Source: Streptomyces sp. WM4235
GTDB lineage: Bacteria > Actinomycetota > Actinomycetes > Streptomycetales > Streptomycetaceae
Direction: 5' to 3'
DNA length: 64,000 bases
Assembly (NCBI RefSeq): GCF_001279725.1
Contig: NZ_LGDE01000425.1
Location: 62,001-126,000 of the forward strand
Part shown: piece after piece, positions 42,675 to 50,409 of the stretch
Numbering within the stretch: the first letter of the stretch is position 1
Layout: each line of letters begins with the position of its first letter
Translations under genes and position numbers: made by a program
The notes under the pieces: generated by a model
Told to the model about the DNA's origin: nothing
Seen by the model: only the letters and a program-made list of their open reading frames with translations
The model's database searches: none

Positions 42675-43082
42675 CTAGCCCAGGTCGTACGTGAACGCGT
42701 ACGCGACGGAGGGCTCGCCGTGGCGGGCGGTGAAGGACCCGGAGCCCGAGAGGCCCGCCAACTCCCCCGTGGCGCTGCCCGGGACCACCGAGAACGTACA
42801 GCGCGTGGTGCCGTCGGCCTCGAAGGTGCCACGCTCCTCCCACACGAACGTGCCCGCGCGCCCGTCCACCCGGCCCGCCACCAGCTCCATGCCGGCGAAG
42901 CCCCCCGTGGTCGGCGACGCGTACGCCACCGTGTAGTCGCAGGTCGTCGCGGCGGCCTCGACCCCACCCGAGAAGGCGTTGGTGACGGTGGCGTGGGCCA
43001 GGCGCGGCGTCGCGTCGGCCGGGCCGATCGGGAGTTCCTTCCAGTCGCAGAAGGTGAAGGTGCCGGTCGTGGACGTGGGCAT
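42675..43082 (-). CDS. DUF3224 domain-containing protein
   Basis: A 135-residue protein of one DUF3224 domain, a small lipocalin-like barrel. Typical features are G-T-F-T-F-x-x-W, the F-S-G-x-V-E-A strand, an E-R-G-T-F-E-A-D strand and the terminal H-G-x-P-S-V-A-Y-A-F-T-Y-D. The family is known mainly as unlinked small proteins, and no activity is known. AGGGAG lies seven bases before the ATG. It is divergent from a WYL regulator over 108 bases that contain a 14-bp-arm palindrome, so it is the likely target of that regulator. Confidence 0.85.
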   Translation of the reverse strand: MPTSTTGTFTFCDWKELPIGPADATPRLAHATVTNAFSGGVEAAATTCDYTVAYASPTTGGFAGMELVAGRVDGRAGTFVWEERGTFEADGTTRCTFSVVPGSATGELAGLSGSGSFTARHGEPSVAYAFTYDLG

Positions 43083-43144
43083 GCGGGTGCTCCCTGCTCT
43101 CTGCGGTCGGGCAGGACCTCCGCCCGACGTCTGAGCAGCATCGA

Positions 43145-43177
43145 CGGCATACCTGACACCCTCTGTCAGGTATGCCG
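43145..43177. promoter_or_regulatory. Long palindromic operator between DUF3224 and WYL genes
   Basis: Perfect 14-bp arms (43145-43158 and 43164-43177) with a 5-base spacer, the longest perfect operator-like repeat in the window. It ends two bases before the GACAAT hexamer of the WYL gene, so binding would block that promoter. Confidence 0.75.
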
Positions 43178-43190
43178 CGACAATGGGGCC

Positions 43191-44165
43191 ATGCGCGCCG
43201 ATCGCCTGCTGTCACTCCTGCTCCTGCTCCAGAACCGCGGCCGGATGACCGCGCCCGAACTCGCCGCGGAACTGGAGGTCTCGGTCCGCACCGTCTACCG
43301 GGACGTCGAGGCCCTCGGCGCCTCCGGAGTGCCCGTGCACGCCGACCGGGGGCCCGCCGGGGGATATCGGCTGATGGACGGCTACCGCACCCGGCTGACC
43401 GGACTCACCGACGCCCAGGCCGGCTCGCTCTTCCTCGCCGGCGCCCCGGGACCCGCCGAGGAACTGGGCCTCGGCGCCGACCTGGCCGCCGCACAGCTCA
43501 AACTGCGAGCCGCACTGCCCGTCGAACTCGCCGCCCGCGCCGAGCGGATCCGGGCCCGCTTCCACCTCGACGCCCCGGCCTGGTTCCGCGACGCGGACCC
43601 CGTCCCGCACCTCGGGCGCATCGCCGGGGCCGTGTGGGACCAGAACGTCCTGCACGCCCACTACCGCCGACCTGCCGGCCCGGTGCGGCGCGAACTGCAT
43701 CCGCTCGGCCTCGTCCTCAAAGGCGGCATCTGGTACCTCGTCGCACGGTCCGGTGAAGCCCTGCGGACCTACCGCGTGGGCCGGTTCCTCGCCGTGGACG
43801 TCCTCGCCGACACCTTCGAGCGGCCCGACGACTTCGTGCTCGCCGCCCACTGGGCCGAGTCCTCCGGCCGCCTCCAGGCGGCGCTGAACCCGCGGACCGC
43901 CCGGCTGCGCGTCTCGCCGCGCGGCCGAACACTGCTGCCCATGCGGTTCGGGGCGGCGGGGACGCGGGCCCTCGCCGCCGCCGAGGCGGCGGGGGAGGAA
44001 ACCGACGCGGACGGCTGGATCCGGGTGGACCTCACGGTCGAGACCACCTCCGTCGCGGTCGGCGACCTGCTGGGCCTCGGGGCCGAGGTCGAGGTCCTCG
44101 GCCCGCCCGAACTGCGCCGGGCCCTCGCCGAGACGGCCGCCGCGCTGGCGGACATGTACGCGTGA
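43191..44165 (+). CDS. YafY-type WYL-domain transcriptional regulator
   Basis: A 324-residue protein. An N-terminal DeoR/HTH_11 winged helix lies at about 2-55 (R-M-T-A-P-E-L-A-A-E-L-E-V-S-V-R-T-V-Y-R-D), followed by G-P-A-G-G-Y-R-L. A WYL domain covers about 140-220 (H-P-L-G-L-V-L-K-G-G-I-W-Y-L-V-A with the W-Y-L triad), and a WCX-like tail follows to the end. WYL proteins sense small ligands or nucleic acids. GACAAT lies six bases before the ATG without a ribosome site, so the mRNA may be leaderless. It probably binds the palindrome at 43145-43177 and controls itself and the DUF3224 gene. Confidence 0.9.
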   Translation: MRADRLLSLLLLLQNRGRMTAPELAAELEVSVRTVYRDVEALGASGVPVHADRGPAGGYRLMDGYRTRLTGLTDAQAGSLFLAGAPGPAEELGLGADLAAAQLKLRAALPVELAARAERIRARFHLDAPAWFRDADPVPHLGRIAGAVWDQNVLHAHYRRPAGPVRRELHPLGLVLKGGIWYLVARSGEALRTYRVGRFLAVDVLADTFERPDDFVLAAHWAESSGRLQAALNPRTARLRVSPRGRTLLPMRFGAAGTRALAAAEAAGEETDADGWIRVDLTVETTSVAVGDLLGLGAEVEVLGPPELRRALAETAAALADMYA

Positions 44166-44232
44166 ACCCGCGCCGGCGTGCCGCCCGGCGGCCCGCCACT
44201 CCGGCCCGGCCCGGTCCGACCGGGACCGATCC

Positions 44233-44292
44233 CGCTCCGACCTGATCCGCTCCGACCTGATGCGGCCCGACCTGATGCGGCCCGGCCTGACC
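44233..44292. repeat. Four-copy 15-bp tandem repeat
   Basis: Four units of 15 bp (starts 44233, 44248, 44263, 44278) with a few changes between them, in the gap between two converging genes. Confidence 0.7.
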
Positions 44293-44324
44293 GGGACCGC
44301 TCCGGCCGCGACCGAACCGCTCCG

Positions 44325-44819
44325 TCAGGTCCGGCGCGGTGGTTCCACCTCCAGGAAGCGGCGCCGGCGAGGCCCCCGGTACAGCAGGCACACCCACCCG
44401 AGCGCCTCCAGCACCGCCGCGCACGCCGTCAGCCGCTCCTGCTCCTCCTCCGCCGCCCCGCCGCCGGCCGGGCCCGGCCAGGTGACCTCCACCCGCCCCG
44501 CCTCGGCGCCGGCCGCCACCCGGTAGCCCGTGCGGATCCGACGTCCCAGCTCGTCCACCGCCGACGCCGCGATGCCCGCCGCCTCCAGGGCCAGGGCCAC
44601 CGCGCGACGCATGCCGCGCACCTCCCAAGGCGCGGGAACCGACGCGTCGCCCGAGCCGTTCACCAACCGGCGGATCTGCAGCATTCCCTCGTAGGCCGTG
44701 CGCAACTCGGCGTCCCGGGCGGCGCGGGCCGACTCCCCGAGCCCGCCGGCCGCCGACTCCGCCCGGGTCTCGTCGCCGGTCGCGGGCTCGAAGCCCTGCC
44801 CGCCCGGTCCTTCCGCCAC
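44325..44819 (-). CDS. Hypothetical protein
   Basis: A 164-residue protein with no signal or membrane segment. An Ala/Gly-rich head is followed by an amphipathic helical region with M-L-Q-I-R-R-L-V-N-G-S-G and a C-terminal strand-rich part ending R-R-R-R-F-L-E-V-E-P. I do not recognise a family. The GTG at 44819 is used; the ribosome site is unclear, and a divergent start lies 89 bases away. It shares the window's coding bias, which supports a real gene. Confidence 0.55.
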   Translation of the reverse strand: MAEGPGGQGFEPATGDETRAESAAGGLGESARAARDAELRTAYEGMLQIRRLVNGSGDASVPAPWEVRGMRRAVALALEAAGIAASAVDELGRRIRTGYRVAAGAEAGRVEVTWPGPAGGGAAEEEQERLTACAAVLEALGWVCLLYRGPRRRRFLEVEPPRRT

Positions 44820-44908
44820 CGCACACCATCCCGTCTGAGTACCTCGTGCCCAACGGCCTGAGTATCCGCCCCGATTCCCCGGCGCGCTCCCGCTGGTCGA
44901 ATGGGGAC

Positions 44909-45223
44909 ATGACTTCAGAGGCCGAGCAGAGCGCGCACCACCCGCGCATGCGGCACGTGACCACCGCCGGTTCGGCGCTGGCCGTGGCGCTCGTACCCCT
45001 CGTGGTCGGGGTGCTGCTCGCCAAGGCGATGGCAGCCGACCCCTACACCCCGGTCAACGCCCTGATCGCGGGCGGCGGCCGGCGCGCGGGTCTGCCCCGC
45101 GCCGAGTGGAGCCGCCGCCGGCACGACGCGATGAACCGATTGCGGTCCGCCCGCCACGGCACGGCGCACACGGCCCGGCGCTGCGCGCAGGCCTGCGGAC
45201 GACGGCTGCCCGACCGGGGCTGA
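44909..45223 (+). CDS. Small single-pass membrane protein
   Basis: A 104-residue protein with one membrane segment (about 20-42), a short acidic head and a basic, Arg-rich C-terminus likely in the cytoplasm. No family was recognised. TCGAAT lies six bases before the ATG and there is no ribosome site, so translation may be leaderless. It is divergent from the hypothetical gene at 44325. Confidence 0.55.
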   Translation: MTSEAEQSAHHPRMRHVTTAGSALAVALVPLVVGVLLAKAMAADPYTPVNALIAGGGRRAGLPRAEWSRRRHDAMNRLRSARHGTAHTARRCAQACGRRLPDRG

Positions 45224-45257
45224 CCGGGCGGGCCTGACCGACCGCCACCGAGACGCG

Positions 45258-45785
45258 CTAGTCGGCCCGTCGCGTCCGGAGCCAGGCGTCGGCGTCCGCG
45301 GGCGTGTGCAGGCGGACCACGCGCAGCGGGGCGAAGCGGGGATCGGCGGCCCGGCCGCCGATCTCGGCCCGCCGGTCGGCGTATCGGGACCAGGCCCACC
45401 ACGCGGGATGGTCGGCCCGCAACCACTCCCGCCAGGCCTCCCGATTCCCGTTGAACAGCCGTTCCCGCGAAAGACTGCGGCGCAACGACCGCGTCAGCAC
45501 CCTCCGCATGACCACGGACCGCCGGTGGTCCAGCCAGACCACCGTGTCGGCGCGCGCCCAGAGCAGGTCCCGGACCGCGGTCGGACCGGAGGAGTCGAGC
45601 ACCCACCGCCCGGTGGCGGCGATCCGCTCCATGTCGGCGACGTACGTCTCGCTGACCGCCCACCCCGGTCCGCCGAAATGGAGCGCGTCCACCTCGTGGT
45701 ACGGCAGCCCGAGGCGCCGGCCCAACGCCCGGGCCAGGGTGGACTTGCCGGCTCCGCTGATGCCGACGACGAGTACGCGCTGCAC
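45258..45785 (-). CDS. P-loop adenylate kinase-like NTPase (FlaR-type)
   Basis: A 175-residue P-loop protein. Walker A is G-I-S-G-A-G-K-S-T-L at residues 8-17, and D-S-S-G-P-T-A-V-R-D gives a lid-like segment at about 64-73. W-L-D-H-R-R-S-V-V-M-R-R-V and L-S-R-E-R-L-F-N-G-N-R-E are typical of the DNA topology modulation (FlaR) type of adenylate kinase-like protein. The true substrate is unknown. TACGCT lies six bases before the GTG at 45785, suggesting a leaderless message. A 15-bp tandem repeat lies upstream of it. Confidence 0.82.
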   Translation of the reverse strand: MQRVLVVGISGAGKSTLARALGRRLGLPYHEVDALHFGGPGWAVSETYVADMERIAATGRWVLDSSGPTAVRDLLWARADTVVWLDHRRSVVMRRVLTRSLRRSLSRERLFNGNREAWREWLRADHPAWWAWSRYADRRAEIGGRAADPRFAPLRVVRLHTPADADAWLRTRRAD

Positions 45786-45791
45786 CAGCGG

Positions 45792-45797
45792 AGCGTA
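45792..45797 (-). promoter_or_regulatory. -10 hexamer for a leaderless kinase-like gene
   Basis: TACGCT on the minus strand, six bases before the GTG at 45785. Confidence 0.4.
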
Positions 45798-45825
45798 TGC
45801 CGCCGGAGGCCGGTGGGCCAGGGAC

Positions 45826-45884
45826 CAGCCGGTCGGAGGTCAGCCGGTCAGGGGTGAACCGGTCAGGGGTGACCGGCCGGGGGT
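45826..45884. repeat. Four-copy 15-bp tandem repeat
   Basis: Units at 45826, 45841, 45856 (15 bp each) and 45871 (14 bp). The last touches the stop of the MerR gene. Confidence 0.65.
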
Positions 45885-46717
45885 CAGTCGGCCAAGGGCT
45901 CCTGGAGTTCGGTGACCCACTGCTCGCGGTCCTCGGGACAGTCCAGGTTCAGCTCGCGCGCGTACCCGGCCGAGCGGTGGCCGTGCGCGTCGATCCAGCG
46001 CGCCAACGCCTGGGCGGCCGGCAACACGTCGTCCATGGCGCCCCGGTGCACGACGGTCGCCGCGCGTTCCACACCGGGCAGTTCGACGATCCGTACGGCG
46101 CCCCCGAGATCCTCGGCGCGCACGGCGGCCGGGACGGGGAGCCCCGCGTGCACCAGCACCGATCCGGGTCCGCCGTCGGGAGCGGCCTCGTAGTAGGCGA
46201 GACCGGGGCCGGTCGGGACCACCCCGGCCGTCCCGATCCGGTGACACAGGTCGTCGTACAACGGACCGATGACCGGACCGATGTCCTGCGGGGCGTAGCT
46301 CGCCGCGACGCCGGTCAGTTCGGCGAGCCGGACGGGCGGAAGACTCTTCACGACGATCTCGTCGGTGGGCATGGTTCCCTCGCTCTCGATGGTCCGGAGC
46401 CTCGTCTCGACCTGGTGCAGCCGGGCCGCCGCGGCGGCCATGGCGCTCTCCAGTTCGGCCTGCCGCAACCGCAGCATGCCGCGCAGCTCGTCCGCGCCCA
46501 ACCGCTCGTTCAGGATCGCCCCGACCTGTTCCAGGCTGAAGCCGAGATCCTTGAGCGCGATGACACGGTTGAGGCGGGCGAGTTGCTCGGCCTCGTAGAA
46601 GCGGTAGCCGGTCGTGGGGTCGACACGCGCGGGGCGCAGCAGCCCGAGCGCGTCGTAGTGACGCAACATGCGGACCGACACCCGGCCGTGTTTGGCGAAG
46701 TCTCCGATGGTGAACAT
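45884..46717 (-). CDS. MerR-family regulator with GyrI-like effector domain
   Basis: A 277-residue activator of the BmrR/TipA class. The winged helix covers residues 1-70 (F-T-I-G-D-F-A-K-H-G-R-V-S-V-R-M-L-R-H-Y-D, then G-Y-R-F-Y). A dimer coiled coil spans about 75-115. The GyrI-like ligand domain (about 120-275) starts V-V-K-S-L-P-P-V-R-L-A. These proteins sense drugs or hydrophobic cations. The ATG at 46717 has GGGAGG upstream. A promoter with a 19-base spacer, the MerR hallmark, lies before it, so autoregulation is likely. Confidence 0.88.
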   Translation of the reverse strand: MFTIGDFAKHGRVSVRMLRHYDALGLLRPARVDPTTGYRFYEAEQLARLNRVIALKDLGFSLEQVGAILNERLGADELRGMLRLRQAELESAMAAAAARLHQVETRLRTIESEGTMPTDEIVVKSLPPVRLAELTGVAASYAPQDIGPVIGPLYDDLCHRIGTAGVVPTGPGLAYYEAAPDGGPGSVLVHAGLPVPAAVRAEDLGGAVRIVELPGVERAATVVHRGAMDDVLPAAQALARWIDAHGHRSAGYARELNLDCPEDREQWVTELQEPLAD

Positions 46718-46727
46718 GACGCCTCCC

Positions 46728-46758
46728 AGTGCAGGCCCTGACACGGGGGGAGAGTCAA
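46728..46758 (-). promoter_or_regulatory. MerR-type promoter with 19-base spacer
   Basis: On the minus strand TTGACT (46758-46753) and TGCACT (46733-46728) are 19 bases apart. The -10 is weak, and the start point would be close to the ATG at 46717. Confidence 0.35.
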
Positions 46759-46814
46759 GCACGGCCGGGTGGGGCCGACGCGGTCGGGCGCGGAAAGGGG
46801 GAGATCCGGGCCGG

Positions 46815-47300
46815 TCAACCGCCGTACTGGCCTACGCAGAGGTCCACGATGGACGGTGGCACGGTGCCCTCCGCGGCCGCGCACAGCTCGTCGCCGCGCG
46901 GAACCCGGGGCGCGGACCGGCGCGCGACGTGCGGCGAGGCGGCCTTGGGCGGCCCTGCGCGCCGGGGCGTGGCGGGTCGCGCGTGCGGCGCCGCCGCGGG
47001 TGGGCGGGCCGCGCGGGCCGGCGCATTGCCCGGGTCCGCGTCCGGTGCTGTGTCCGCATCCCTGGCCGGTTCGTCGTCGGTACGGTCCGGCAGCGGGCCC
47101 AGGGGCAGGGCGGGGGAGAGCGGCGGAGCCGGAGGGGTGTCGGGCGCGCCCCGGTCGGCCGCGGCGTCCGGGGCGTCGGCGGGCGGTACGGAGCCCCGCC
47201 CCGGGCCCGGGGGAGAGGACTCCGGGCCGACGGAGACACAGCCGGCGGTCGCGAGGAGCGCCAGAACGGAGAGGGGCAGGGCGGCCCGGCGTAACTGCAT
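46815..47300 (-). CDS. Putative Pro/Ala-rich lipoprotein
   Basis: A 161-residue protein with a lipobox (L-A-T-A-G-C, Cys21). The middle (about 25-130) is disordered and rich in Pro, Ala and Asp, and the tail has two Cys residues (E-L-C-A-A-A and V-D-L-C-V). The third codon is TTA (47292-47294), so translation would need bldA at the very start. I used the ATG at 47300. It is on the strand opposite the peptidoglycan-binding gene whose longest frame starts ten bases away. Function is unknown. Confidence 0.55.
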   Translation of the reverse strand: MQLRRAALPLSVLALLATAGCVSVGPESSPPGPGRGSVPPADAPDAAADRGAPDTPPAPPLSPALPLGPLPDRTDDEPARDADTAPDADPGNAPARAARPPAAAPHARPATPRRAGPPKAASPHVARRSAPRVPRGDELCAAAEGTVPPSIVDLCVGQYGG

Positions 47301-47309
47301 GCGTCCACC

Positions 47310-48110
47310 ATGCCGCACCCAGGGAGGGCCGGGTCACGCCGCTCACGCGTCCGGGTGACGGGGCGGCGGCCGGGCCGCTCCCACGAACGGACGCTCCCAT
47401 TGCCGAATCGATTCGTCATAGGGAAGCGACCCGGAACGCCCGAGCCGGTCGCGGAGGAGCCCGCGGTACGGACGACGGGGAGACGAGACGCCCACGGCCC
47501 GGCCCGCGCCCCGAAACCCCGGGCCGGGACCAACGGCCCCTCCTCCGCGGACAGGTCGGGGCGGATCAGACATCAGGCGGCGGCGGCTCTGGCCCTGCTC
47601 GGGCTCGCCGTGGCGGGAGGCCTGGTGTACCTGACGGCCGGGCCCGAGCCCGAGTCCCCGCGGGTCGCACCACCCTCCGGGCTGTCCGTACCGGTGCTCC
47701 CGGCCCGCGGCCCGGACGCCGGGCCCGACGTGGACGGGGCCGAGCCGTCCGTGCGCCCCGGCGTGCCGTCGTCCTCCGCCTCGGTGTCGAGTACGGCCGG
47801 GCGGGGAGCGGAGGGGCCCTCCACCTCGCCCGGCCGGGGGTCGCCGCCCACCGCCACCCCGTCGCCGAGCCGACCGCCGGCCGTGGCACCCGGAGACGAC
47901 GCCTCCGCGACCCTGCGGCCGGGAGATCGCGGGCACGAGGTCCGCGCCCTGCAGGAGCGGCTCCACGGCCAAGGGTTCACGTACGTCTCCATGACGGGCG
48001 TGTACGACGAACAGACCCGGCGCGGTGTCGTCCAACTCCAGAGCGACCGGAGCATCACGGGCGACCCCCGGGGCGTCTACGGCCCCGCGACCCGGGCGGC
48101 CTTCGACTGA
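47310..48110 (+). CDS. Membrane-anchored peptidoglycan-binding domain protein
   Basis: A protein of up to 266 residues: cytoplasmic head, one membrane segment (A-L-A-L-L-G-L-A-V-A-G-G-L-V-Y-L), a Pro/Ser-rich linker and a C-terminal PG_binding_1 domain (L-R-P-G-D-R-G-H-E-V-R-A-L-Q-E-R-L, then G-V-Y-D and Y-G-P-A-T-R-A-A-F). It probably fixes something to the cell wall. The start is uncertain: the ATG at 47310 is nine bases from the opposite lipoprotein start, so the TTG at 47400 is also possible. A 12-bp palindrome lies at 47404-47415. Confidence 0.65.
   Translation: MPHPGRAGSRRSRVRVTGRRPGRSHERTLPLPNRFVIGKRPGTPEPVAEEPAVRTTGRRDAHGPARAPKPRAGTNGPSSADRSGRIRHQAAAALALLGLAVAGGLVYLTAGPEPESPRVAPPSGLSVPVLPARGPDAGPDVDGAEPSVRPGVPSSSASVSSTAGRGAEGPSTSPGRGSPPTATPSPSRPPAVAPGDDASATLRPGDRGHEVRALQERLHGQGFTYVSMTGVYDEQTRRGVVQLQSDRSITGDPRGVYGPATRAAFD
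47404..47415. promoter_or_regulatory. 12-bp perfect palindrome
   Basis: CGAATCGATTCG in an AT-richer patch near the possible TTG start at 47400. It may be an operator. Confidence 0.3.
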
Positions 48111-48127
48111 GCGTTCCGGGCGGCCCC

Positions 48128-48194
48128 GACGACCCGACGCCCCGACGACCCGACGGCCCCGACGACCCGACGGCCCCGACGACCCGACGGCCCC
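48128..48194. repeat. Four-copy 17-bp tandem repeat
   Basis: Units of 16, 17, 17 and 17 bp, nearly identical, between the stops of two converging genes. Confidence 0.7.
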
Positions 48195-48227
48195 GTGGGC
48201 CCGTCGGTCCCGGGGTCGACATCCTGC

Positions 48228-48259
48228 GGGTTCGACGGCAGACGGGTTCGACGGCCGAC
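48228..48259. repeat. Two-copy 16-bp repeat
   Basis: Two 16-bp units (48228 and 48244) differ by one base, 22 bases before the SDR stop codon. Confidence 0.5.
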
Positions 48260-48280
48260 GGGGTCGGCCCGGGCGCGGGG

Positions 48281-49021
48281 TCAGCGCCCGCCGGACACCC
48301 GCAGGACGGCCCCCGTCGTGTACGAGGCCTCGGGGGAGAGCAGCCACGCGATGGCCCCGGCCACCTCTTCGGGCAGTCCGGCCCGGCCCAGGGGGATCGT
48401 GGCCGCGGCCCGGCCCGGCCGGTCGGGGTCGCCCATGGCCGCGTGCATGTCCGTCTCGATGATGCCGGGGGCCACGGCGTTGACCCGGATCCCGTCCGGC
48501 CCCAACTCCTTGGCCAGGCCCAGGGTGAGCGCGTCGGTGGCGGCCTTGGTCGCCGCGTAGTGGACGTAGTCCCCGGGGCTGCCGAGGGTGGCCGCCGCCG
48601 AGGACACGTTCACGATCGCCCCTCCGGTCTCCGCCATGTCCCGGGCCGCCCTGCGGCAACAGAGCAGGTAGCCGAGGAGGTTCACCTCGACGACGCGCCG
48701 CAGGTCCTCGGTCCGGGCGTCGGCGAGCCGGCCCAACGGTCCGGTCACCCCCGCGTTGTTGACGAGCCCGGTGACGACGCCCAGTTCCGCCCCGGCGATG
48801 TCGAAGAGCCGCTCCACGGCGCACTCGGTCGAGGTGTCGCCGCGTACGGTCACGCAGCGCGCCCCGGTCGCCCGCACGAGGTCCGCGGTGGCATCGGCGG
48901 CCGCGTCGTCCCGGGCATAGCCGAGAGCGATGTCGTGGCCGTCGGCCGCGAGCCGTACGCAGGTGGCCGCGCCGATGCCCCTGCCGCCTCCCGTCACGAC
49001 GGTGACCGGACGAAGTGACAT
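48281..49021 (-). CDS. SDR-family oxidoreductase (FabG-like)
   Basis: A 246-residue classical short-chain dehydrogenase. T-G-G-G-R-G-I-G at residues 10-17 binds NAD(P), N-N-A-G is at about 87, and the catalytic Ser, Tyr and Lys lie in V-N-V-S-S-A-A and Y-V-H-Y-A-A-T-K. The end (G-A-V-L-R-V-S-G-G-R) is typical. It reduces a ketone or oxidises an alcohol; the substrate cannot be told from the sequence. The start is the ATG at 49021. It is divergent from the RNA ligase gene by 213 bases. Confidence 0.9.
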   Translation of the reverse strand: MSLRPVTVVTGGGRGIGAATCVRLAADGHDIALGYARDDAAADATADLVRATGARCVTVRGDTSTECAVERLFDIAGAELGVVTGLVNNAGVTGPLGRLADARTEDLRRVVEVNLLGYLLCCRRAARDMAETGGAIVNVSSAAATLGSPGDYVHYAATKAATDALTLGLAKELGPDGIRVNAVAPGIIETDMHAAMGDPDRPGRAAATIPLGRAGLPEEVAGAIAWLLSPEASYTTGAVLRVSGGR

Positions 49022-49234
49022 GCGAGCCTCCTGTGTGGCGTGGTGCGCGAGCCGCGCCCTCGACCGACGGACGATCGGTGCCGACGGATCCTCGCCGGCG
49101 CGGCAGGCTAACACCGCGATATCCGCTGGACCAGCGTAAATGGCGCGGCGGAGAGTAGCCGTGGAGGTCCGGGGGCCGACGCCGTCACGCCCGGCGACAT
49201 CCACGACCACCGACCGCATTCCGAGGAGGCAGCC

Positions 49235-50308
49235 ATGTCCACCCTGCGCGTGAGCGCCGAACAACTGACCGTCCACGAGCATCCGAACGCCGACGCCCTG
49301 GAGTTGGCCCAAGTCGGCCTCTACCGGGCCGTCGTCGCGAAGGGTGCCTACCGCACCGGGGACTTCGCCGTGTACATCCCCGAACAGGCCGTCCTGTCCG
49401 ACGCGTTGATCGCGGAGTTGGGACTCACCGGACGGCTGGCCGGCGGCGCGGCGAACCGGGTCAAGGCCGTCCGGCTGCGGGGCGAACTGTCGCAGGGCCT
49501 GGTCTGCCGGCCCGCCGCGCTCGCCGGCGTGGACCTGGAGGTGGCGTCGAAGGAGGGCGCCGACTTCGCCGAGGTCCTCGGGATCACCAAGTGGGCCCCT
49601 CCCATCCCGACGACGATGAGCGGCGACGTGGAATCCGCCCCCGACCTGCTGCCCTGGGTGGACATCGAGAACCTCCAGCGCTACCCGCAGATCTTCGAGC
49701 CCGGCGAACCCGTCGTCCTGACGGAGAAACTCCACGGCACGGCCTGCCTGTTGACGTACGTCGCGCGAGAGGAACGCGTCCTGGTCTCCTCCAAGGGCTT
49801 CGGTGCGAAGGGACTGGCGCTGAAGGAGGACGAGCGCAACCTGTACTGGCGGGCCGTCCGCGGCCACCGGGTCGCGCAGGTCGCGGCGCGGCTGGCCGAG
49901 CAGCTCGGCGCGAGCAGGATCGGCGTCTTCGGCGAGGTGTACGGCTCGGGCGTACAGGACCTGTCCTACGGGACGGACGCGCGCACGGCCGACGGCCCGC
50001 CCGGGTACGCGGTCTTCGACCTGTCCGCCGAGATCGACGGACAGGTGCGTTGGCTGGATCCGGCGGACCTGATCGCGGACGAACTCCCGCTGGTTCCACG
50101 GCTGTACGAGGGACCGTACGGCCTCGACACCGTCCTGGAGGTGGCCACCGGCCGGGAGAGCGTGTCCGGCCGGGCCGTCCATCTGCGCGAGGGCGTCGTC
50201 ATCCGTCCGGTGGTGGAGCGGTACAGCCCGGTCGTCGGAGGCCGGGCCATCGCGAAGGCCGTCAGCCCGGCGTACCTGACCCGCAAGGGAGGCACCGAGT
50301 ACGAGTGA
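49235..50308 (+). CDS. Rnl5-type (DraRnl-like) RNA ligase
   Basis: A 357-residue protein with the layout of the Deinococcus RNA ligase DraRnl: an N-terminal OB-like domain (about 1-120) then a nucleotidyltransferase domain. The adenylated lysine is K165 in E-K-L-H-G (motif I), followed by F-G-E-V-Y-G (motif III), E-G-V-V-I-R-P (motif IV) and I-A-K-A-V-S (motif V, Lys341). All catalytic motifs are intact. This class seals 3'-OH/5'-phosphate RNA ends, often on a duplex. GAGGAGG precedes the ATG. No repair or toxin partner lies nearby. Confidence 0.88.
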   Translation: MSTLRVSAEQLTVHEHPNADALELAQVGLYRAVVAKGAYRTGDFAVYIPEQAVLSDALIAELGLTGRLAGGAANRVKAVRLRGELSQGLVCRPAALAGVDLEVASKEGADFAEVLGITKWAPPIPTTMSGDVESAPDLLPWVDIENLQRYPQIFEPGEPVVLTEKLHGTACLLTYVAREERVLVSSKGFGAKGLALKEDERNLYWRAVRGHRVAQVAARLAEQLGASRIGVFGEVYGSGVQDLSYGTDARTADGPPGYAVFDLSAEIDGQVRWLDPADLIADELPLVPRLYEGPYGLDTVLEVATGRESVSGRAVHLREGVVIRPVVERYSPVVGGRAIAKAVSPAYLTRKGGTEYE

Positions 50309-50357
50309 GCGCGCGGCGCAGGCCGTTGACAGCCGGTCGGGGGCGCCCGGATCATCT

Positions 50358-50373
50358 GGGAGAGCGCTCTCCC
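50358..50373. promoter_or_regulatory. LacI-type operator upstream of the GH3 gene
   Basis: A 16-bp perfect palindrome with a GAGCGCTC core, 36 bases before the ATG at 50410. The core is shared with CebR-type LacI operators of Streptomyces. Confidence 0.65.
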
Positions 50374-50409
50374 CGAGCCTCGTTCGGCAGTCGGAACGAA
50401 AGGGACGCC

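Noticed and set aside
39743..43159. 1138-codon minus-strand frame opposite the LamG/DNRLRE gene
   Set aside because: Same shadow effect. The plus strand shows signal peptide, domains, promoter and terminator.
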